A stretch of 11,767 nucleotides of DNA from JBFFXF01 sp041569895 (GTDB lineage Bacteria; Planctomycetota; UBA8108; JACQVS01): positions 1 to 11,767 of the forward strand of contig JBFFXF010000241.1 of the NCBI GenBank assembly GCA_041569895.1, given 5' to 3'. The notes beneath the pieces were generated by a model, which was not told where the DNA came from, searched no databases, and saw nothing but the letters and a program-made list of their open reading frames with translations. Position numbers and translations under genes: made by a program. This document shows positions 8,801 through 11,767 of this stretch, piece after piece (positions within the stretch are counted from its first letter, which is position 1; each line of letters opens with the position of its first letter).

Positions 8801-9571
8801 GACGCCCGTCACGCGCCCTTCGGCAAGCTGCCGTTCGAGTATCACAACGGGCGCGCCCTGCTGCTTCGCGACGGCGGTCCCGCGATGCGATCCGTGCCCC
8901 CGGCCCCGCCCGCCGACTCCGTCGAGCTGTCCGAGGCCACCGTCACGGTCGGCAGCGATGCCGACGACCTCCTCGGAGCGCGTGTCGCGCTGCGAATGAC
9001 CGCGGCATCGCACAGCTGGTACGCCCTCAAGCCGCGCATCGAGGACCTCGACGCGCAGCGGCGCCGGCTCGTGCTGCAGCGCATGGCGAGCGCCCTCTTC
9101 CCCGGCGCGAGAATCGAGCGCGCGGAGCTGCCCGGGATCGATGAGCTCGGCGAGCCGTTCGTCCGCGTCATCGAGCTGACGGCGCCGAGGTTCCTCCAGG
9201 AAGCCGGCGGCGAGTTCCTGCTGCGGCCGGTGGTCTCGCCGGCGATGCTCGTCCGCCGCTACATCGGTATCCCGACACGAACCCACCCGTACCACCTGAC
9301 CCGTCACGAGGTGTTTCACGAGCGGCTCCGCATCGAGTGCGGCGAGCACCTGCGCGTCGTGCGCGTCCCGGAGGGCGCCGTGCATGCCTCGCCGCTCGGC
9401 CACTACTCCCTGCGGTACGCCGTCGACGGCGACGCCCTGCTGATCGAGCGGCGCCTGGTGGTCGAGCCGGGTCGGCTCGAGGTCGACGCGTTCCAGTCGT
9501 TCTTCGATTTCTGCCGCCGCGTCGACGAGGCGGAGACCGAGCGCGTCGTCCTCGCGCGCCGGGCGGATTGA
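5819..9571 (+). CDS. Exported TPR / DUF3857 / transglutaminase-like protein, probable pseudoenzyme
   Basis: A 1250-aa paralogue of the upstream gene with the same order of parts. Residues 1-44 form a signal peptide with an unusual Gly-Thr stretch at 14-24 ahead of the hydrophobic core (27-43). The beta-sandwich-like region (about 159-308) contains HWAVIGPF and FVNG. TPR-like repeats occupy about 330-650. A DUF3857-like domain lies at about 670-850, a transglutaminase-like fold at about 880-1005, and a beta-rich tail runs to 1250. Aligned with its neighbour by eye, GDC becomes GDR (Arg935), the triad His becomes Glu977, and Asp995 is kept in SLDA. Catalysis by the usual thiol mechanism is therefore unlikely; scaffolding or regulation of the upstream enzyme is a guess. 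The TTG at 5819 is chosen for its strong SD, the signal peptide that follows, and collinearity (the HW motif is at residue 159 here and 160 in the neighbour). It is probably cotranscribed with the upstream genes. Confidence 0.88.
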   Translation: MTTLWRTRVTVSSGTGTGAGTGTGIRSLCFASAAMLLLAGLAVGSPRPAVDAWESALRSPLERAGQVDELALEWIDLLAGPLGDDGPPAELILRRLDDLLDGVSSLEPFVARLVALVDGDSLSPRDRAIARDVLADVYRRLGRHEEAEALDPDRGYVLHWAVIGPFGSGARSELGRRFAPESRIDLDREHASRRRTLRWLDVRRKRLARSLGAQYVLAAREGVYYALAQVRSDREREAVARVEGSSPVWLFVNGAPVARESDDEFLAQERGYAIGLAAGWNRLLVKSRGEPFALRLVDPDGRPLGADVLQQEEGLELREQAATRGGPFEASEFPWERTLEAASARRPSDARLALALLWRALGRPDLAVSELEQAIAAAPDVAAARHHAGLVYRGASHLPSEMRRRRARSEFERALELDDGFLPARLEVARFLLQEEQFPQAIETIRRVIDAHPRSGTALGLLLEAYDQLDWDNEAAETARAMAEVAPAAARPHIFLADLAEARDNLAAAVAHLEAARTRAAHRIDLPRKLADIEGRRGRFDAARAHLDAWLELRPDSGTATFALARFLLDRRDFDDAIAVLEERAERFPYDLRGLRELAAAHVEAGRLAEALAIYERILSIEPGDVTSRRVLDSLRDRGIDRFWEPYDEQLEDWLDGIPEARRFPKAGSLAVLDIAVLKVYPDGARSEYTHQALQLLNEAEKDNLARVRTPGEIRLLRTVTPGRETLEPVAATGRSSFVMPGLEPGAIVEFAYLRDSSGPGGRPLDHGSFFFQDFQFRQPMLLSRFVAILPRELSVDTVESALRRQGDDRFARVTRNETDLGDGWRAIVWEARDVPRLDPEPMMPPRDEYLANVSLKERSDRNALREVASSLADRVLGRTRLTPELRRFARETTAGVDDPIERARVLYNEVNRRVRSERGPMDAVGVFLENAGDRGILYKALLDAVDVPSAWAFASERAEVAGRVDLDHPSPSDFRERLVVVDPDGLDETWVSLDARHAPFGKLPFEYHNGRALLLRDGGPAMRSVPPAPPADSVELSEATVTVGSDADDLLGARVALRMTAASHSWYALKPRIEDLDAQRRRLVLQRMASALFPGARIERAELPGIDELGEPFVRVIELTAPRFLQEAGGEFLLRPVVSPAMLVRRYIGIPTRTHPYHLTRHEVFHERLRIECGEHLRVVRVPEGAVHASPLGHYSLRYAVDGDALLIERRLVVEPGRLEVDAFQSFFDFCRRVDEAETERVVLARRAD
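5857..5892 (+). repeat. GGGNNC-type hexamer array inside the signal-peptide coding region
   Basis: Six successive six-base units (GGGCAC, GGGAAC, GGGAGC, GGGGAC, GGGAAC, GGGGAT) encode the alternating Gly-Thr/Ala stretch at residues 14-24 of the third exported protein. The unit differs from the CCGA arrays upstream, but the six-base period is shared. A six-base period keeps the reading frame, so gain or loss of units would only lengthen or shorten the n-region of the signal peptide. Confidence 0.75.
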
Positions 9572-9587
9572 CGGTCGGGGACGACCG
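9572..9587. terminator. Possible hairpin terminator between convergent genes
   Basis: CGGTCG at 9572-9577 and CGACCG at 9582-9587 form a perfect 6-bp stem with a GGGA tetraloop directly after the stop codon ending at 9571. The macro-domain gene ends at 9610 on the other strand, so the 38-bp gap must stop transcription from both sides. A competing stem, GACGAC 9580-9585 with GTCGTC 9598-9603, overlaps it. Neither has a T-run, so this is position plus structure only. Confidence 0.4.
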
Positions 9588-9609
9588 CACGAGGCACGTC
9601 GTCAGGAGT

Positions 9610-10284
9610 TCATTCCGTGGCGGCGCCGTTGCCATCCTCGCCCGCCACCGCCGAGCGCGGCGGCGAGCGCAGCTTGGTCTCGCGTCGCGTCAGCGAGGAG
9701 AGGTTCTTGTCGCCGAAGCCGCGCAGTCCCGCGACCAGCTCGTACGCGTAGCGCATCTGGCGCGCGCTCATCGCCGGTTGCATCCCTCCACCCCCGGTGC
9801 AGAGGCCCGGCACGGCGACGCTCTCGATGCGCTCGTCCGGCCGTTCGAGGTTGTGGTCGCGGATGGCGAGCAGCGCGCCGCGCATCGCGATGAACGCGTT
9901 CAGCGAATCGTCGACCGGGCGCGGCGTGCGCACCGTCGGTGTGTAGACCAACCACGGTGGCGACTTGCCGGTGGGGTGAACCAGGGCCTGCCCGACGACG
10001 ATCTCGCCGTCGTGACGCGAGCGGATGACTTCGCGGACCTCGTCCTGCAAGTGCCACCCGAGTTGCTCGCTGACGTGCAGCGACAGACCGCTGTCCATGA
10101 ACCCGAACGAGTTGCCGGGGCAGATGAACGCCGCGACGTCCGCCTCGACGACGGAGCCATCGACGATCTGCACGCCGGGGTGCTTCTCCTCGAACTGGAG
10201 CCGGAGGGCCTCGCGGACCTCCGGCGAGCTGTCATGGAGCGCCAGGCGGATCTTCAGCGCCCGGTCTTCGGCGAGACGAGGCAT
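9610..10284 (-). CDS. Macro-domain protein (ADP-ribose-binding type)
   Basis: A 224-aa cytoplasmic protein made mostly of one macro domain (PF01661), a fold that binds or hydrolyses ADP-ribose and its derivatives. The first strand is at about 11-17. The nucleotide-binding segment at 42-67 reads D-G-S-V-V-E-A-D-V then CPGNSFGFMDSGLS (Asn58, Asp64). A central V-Y-T-P-T-V-R-T segment lies at 113-120, and the phosphate loop PGLCTGGGG is at 159-167, followed by S-A-R-Q-M and an amphipathic helix. The last 30 or so residues look disordered. The pattern recalls the macro subgroup often labelled tail or phage-tail-like rather than MacroD-type deacetylases. The ATG at 10284 is preferred because GGGAG lies about seven bases upstream and the domain starts soon after; the open frame continues upstream only antisense to queF. 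It diverges from queF and converges on the exported gene. The substrate is unknown. Confidence 0.85.
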   Translation of the reverse strand: MPRLAEDRALKIRLALHDSSPEVREALRLQFEEKHPGVQIVDGSVVEADVAAFICPGNSFGFMDSGLSLHVSEQLGWHLQDEVREVIRSRHDGEIVVGQALVHPTGKSPPWLVYTPTVRTPRPVDDSLNAFIAMRGALLAIRDHNLERPDERIESVAVPGLCTGGGGMQPAMSARQMRYAYELVAGLRGFGDKNLSSLTRRETKLRSPPRSAVAGEDGNGAATE

Positions 10285-10310
10285 CGGAATCTCCCGGTGG
10301 ATATCCGGAC

Positions 10311-10331
10311 GCCGGCGCTCCCTTCGCCGGC
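10311..10331. promoter_or_regulatory. Perfect 7-bp inverted repeat in the divergent intergenic region
   Basis: GCCGGCG (10311-10317) and CGCCGGC (10325-10331) are separated by seven bases, giving a 21-bp dyad midway between the start of the macro-domain gene (10284) and that of queF. The size and placement suit a dimeric repressor operator serving both genes. As RNA it would be a stable hairpin in the macro-gene leader. In such GC-rich DNA a chance match is quite possible. Confidence 0.3.
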
Positions 10332-10344
10332 CGCCCGGTTCTTC

Positions 10345-10374
10345 TTGACGTTTCCCGCGGACTTGCCCATGAAT
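10345..10374 (+). promoter_or_regulatory. Weak candidate queF promoter
   Basis: TTGACG at 10345-10350 matches the -35 consensus at five of six bases. With a 17-18-base spacer the -10 would fall at 10368-10374, which matches only three of six. If this is used, transcription starts inside the longer queF reading frame and translation would have to begin at the internal ATG at 10438. Confidence 0.2.
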
Positions 10375-10869
10375 GTAGCATCGACGGCGCAAGATTTGGA
10401 TCGGAACTTTGGCGAGCGCGAACCGGACGGCGAGGGAATGACCTACGAGGGACTGCAGGGAAACATCCGCGATCTGGAGCTCCCCGTCATCGAGACGTTC
10501 GAGAACATCTACGCGGATCGCGATTACACCATCCGCCTGGAGATCGGGGAGTTCAACTCGATCTGCCCGAAGACCGGCCTCCCCGACTTCGGGACGATGG
10601 TCATCGAGTACGTGCCGGACAGACTCTGCGCCGAGACCAGATCGCTCAAGCTCTACGTCACCGCCTTCCGGAACATCGGCATCTTCCAGGAGAACGCGGC
10701 GAACCGAGTCCTCGACGACTTCGTCAAGCACGTCGAGCCGCGCCGCGCCGTGCTGACGGCGCGTTTCAACACGCGCGGCGGCATCGCCTCGGTGATCCAC
10801 GCGGAATACCCGCCGCCGGGCGACTCGAAGACGACCGGCACGGCCGGTGGTGTGAGAAAGGCGCCGTGA
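10369..10869 (+). CDS. queF: NADPH-dependent 7-cyano-7-deazaguanine reductase QueF (unimodular type)
   Basis: Reduces preQ0 to preQ1 with NADPH in the queuosine tRNA-modification pathway; cytoplasmic. The 166-aa frame shows the single-domain (YkvM-like) T-fold organisation. The catalytic Cys66 is in SICPKTGLPDFGT and the proton-donor Asp73 seven residues later, the spacing seen in Bacillus subtilis QueF. The family signature E-T-R-S-L-K-L-Y is at 89-96. The usual His-Glu pair after FRN is Gln107-Glu108 here, so the substrate-contacting His appears replaced. Start choice: the outermost ATG at 10369 is given (weak GGA seven bases upstream), but ATG 10438 (143 aa, starting MTYEGLQ) is a serious alternative, because codons 1-23 have clearly lower GC at third positions than the rest and family members usually have short N-termini. 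No other queuosine gene is in the window. Confidence 0.92.
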   Translation: MNVASTAQDLDRNFGEREPDGEGMTYEGLQGNIRDLELPVIETFENIYADRDYTIRLEIGEFNSICPKTGLPDFGTMVIEYVPDRLCAETRSLKLYVTAFRNIGIFQENAANRVLDDFVKHVEPRRAVLTARFNTRGGIASVIHAEYPPPGDSKTTGTAGGVRKAP

Positions 10870-10887
10870 CGCGGAAACCGACCGCGT
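10869..10887 (+). terminator. Weak stem-loop at the queF stop codon
   Basis: ACGCGG at 10869-10874 pairs with CCGCGT at 10882-10887 across a 7-base loop and begins on the last base of the queF stop codon. There is no T-run after it. It could end the queF message before the gap promoter about 50 bases further on, but the stem is short. Confidence 0.25.
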
Positions 10888-10916
10888 TCGAGCGGGCGGA
10901 GCTCACTGGATGGCCC

Positions 10917-10945
10917 TGGAAGTCCGTGAGAGGGCCTGATATAGT
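10917..10945 (+). promoter_or_regulatory. Extended -10 promoter for gap
   Basis: TGATATAGT at 10937-10945 is an extended -10 (TG, one base, TATAGT, five of six matches). A weak -35-like TGGAAG lies at 10917-10922 with a 17-base spacer. It would give a leader of roughly 90 bases before the gap ATG. This is the clearest promoter in the window and fits separate, strong expression of a glycolytic gene. Confidence 0.55.
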
Positions 10946-10961
10946 CCAGAACTTCGCTCCA

Positions 10962-10979
10962 CGGGCCGCGACGGGCCCG
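10962..10979 (+). other. GC stem-loop in the gap leader
   Basis: CGGGCC (10962-10967) and GGCCCG (10974-10979) form a 6-bp stem with a 6-base loop about 20 bases after the -10 element, near the predicted 5' end of the gap message. It is followed by an A-rich, unstructured stretch up to the ribosome-binding site. A message-stabilising 5' hairpin is a reasonable guess. It does not resemble a known riboswitch. Confidence 0.3.
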
Positions 10980-11040
10980 GCCCGCACCAACAACAAAACA
11001 AAGCGAGTGCAGAGATCGAGCTGCAAGGGAGACTATCGCC

Positions 11041-11767
11041 ATGAGCATCCGCGTCGCGATCAACGGGTTCGGCCGCATCGGTCGTAATGTGTTCCGTATC
11101 CTCCAGGACCGCGGCAACGTCGAGGTGATCGCGCTCAACGACCTGACGGACGCCAAGACCCTCGCCCACTTGCTGAAGTACGATACCGTGATGGGCCGGT
11201 TCAACGGCACGGTCGAGGCCGCGGAAAACGCCATCGTCGTCAACGGCAAGAAGATCGGCATCCTCGCCGTGCGTGACCCGAAGGAGCTTCCCTGGAAGGA
11301 ACACAACGTCGACGTGGTCATCGAGTCGACCGGCGTCTTCCGCGCCCGCGCCGACCTCGAGAAGCACATCGCGGCCGGAGCGAAGAAGGTCATCCTCACG
11401 GTGCCGCCGAAGGACAAGATCGACGCCCTCGTCGTGCTCGGCGTCAATGACGGCGACCTGAAACCCGAGCACAAGATCGTGTCGAACGCGTCGTGCACGA
11501 CGAACTGCCTGGCTCCGGTCGCGAAGGTGCTGCACCAGAGCTTCGGCATCGAGCGCGGGCTGATGGTCACCATCCACGCCTACACGGCCGACCAAAGCCT
11601 GGTCGACTCGCCGCACAAGGATCTGCGGCGGGCGCGGGCGGGTGCGCTCTCGATGATCCCGACCAGCACGGGCGCCGCGCGCGCGATCGGGCTGGTGATG
11701 CCGGAGCTCAAGGGCAAGCTCGACGGCTACGCCATGCGCGTGCCCACGCCCGACGTCTCGGTCGTGG
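11041..11767 (+). CDS. gap: Glyceraldehyde-3-phosphate dehydrogenase, type I (3' truncated)
   Basis: Catalyses the reversible oxidative phosphorylation of glyceraldehyde 3-phosphate to 1,3-bisphosphoglycerate in glycolysis and gluconeogenesis; a cytoplasmic tetramer. The first 242 codons are present of about 335 usual; the frame is open at the window edge. The N-terminal NAD-binding domain begins with INGFGRIGR (residues 7-15), and Asp34 in LNDLTD is the residue that favours NAD over NADP. The active-site Cys152 lies in SNASCTTNC, followed by the substrate-binding H-A-Y-T-A-D-Q and PTSTGAA segments. The residues at the coenzyme-discriminating position read Ser-Pro before HKDLRRARA, where strictly NAD-dependent enzymes usually have Leu-Pro. 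AAGGGAG at 11025-11031, nine bases before the ATG, supports the start, and the gene has its own promoter. pgk or tpi often follow gap, but they would lie beyond the window. Confidence 0.97.
   Translation, partial: MSIRVAINGFGRIGRNVFRILQDRGNVEVIALNDLTDAKTLAHLLKYDTVMGRFNGTVEAAENAIVVNGKKIGILAVRDPKELPWKEHNVDVVIESTGVFRARADLEKHIAAGAKKVILTVPPKDKIDALVVLGVNDGDLKPEHKIVSNASCTTNCLAPVAKVLHQSFGIERGLMVTIHAYTADQSLVDSPHKDLRRARAGALSMIPTSTGAARAIGLVMPELKGKLDGYAMRVPTPDVSVV

Noticed and set aside
9337..10368. Long plus-strand extension of the queF frame upstream of 10369
   Set aside because: It runs through the end of the exported gene and antisense to the macro gene, with an Arg/Ala-rich, featureless translation. 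QueF homology is confined to the region after 10438.
10285..10800. Upstream extension of the macro-domain frame to position 10800
   Set aside because: The added part is antisense to queF and shows no domain. The ATG at 10284 has a good ribosome-binding site and begins just before the first macro-domain strand.
10911..10930. Sigma-54 type (-24/-12) promoter before gap, suggested by TGGCCCTGG
   Set aside because: The GC element at the required spacing is missing. The extended -10 at 10937-10945 explains the site better.

Overview
The window comes from a GC-rich bacterial genome with strongly GC-biased third codon positions. Large exported TPR/DUF3857/transglutaminase proteins next to an NPCBM protein are typical of Planctomycetota and some other large-genome environmental phyla. 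No rRNA or phylogenetic marker allows a firmer assignment. There is no sign of a plasmid, phage, transposon or CRISPR array.

Layout. Positions 1-199 form a leader with one plausible extended -10 promoter. Three co-directional genes for predicted exported proteins follow: a 483-aa NPCBM-domain protein (200-1651), a 1281-aa DUF3857/transglutaminase-like protein (1731-5576) and a 1250-aa protein with the same domain order (5819-9571). The two large proteins are nearly collinear and look like an old tandem duplication. The first keeps a complete Cys-His-Asp transglutaminase-type triad (C967, H1011, D1028). The second appears to have lost the Cys and His (R935, E977) and kept only the Asp (D995), so it is probably a pseudoenzyme. 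Between them, 5589-5798 carries a pile-up of degenerate hexanucleotide repeats. A further hexamer array (5857-5892) lies inside the second gene and encodes a Gly-Thr stretch in its signal peptide.

The right-hand part is housekeeping-like. A macro-domain protein (9610-10284, minus strand) converges on the third exported gene across a 38-bp gap with a small hairpin. It diverges from queF (10369-10869, plus), the queuosine-pathway nitrile reductase, across a gap with a 7-bp perfect inverted repeat. A good extended -10 promoter precedes gap, glyceraldehyde-3-phosphate dehydrogenase (11041 to the window edge, 3' truncated).

How the genes may work together: the three exported proteins are spaced like an operon and probably act outside the cytoplasm, one binding a carbohydrate or polymer and two built on TPR plus transglutaminase-like scaffolds. 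The active/inactive pairing suggests an enzyme with a regulatory or scaffolding partner. That is inference; no substrate can be read from the sequence.
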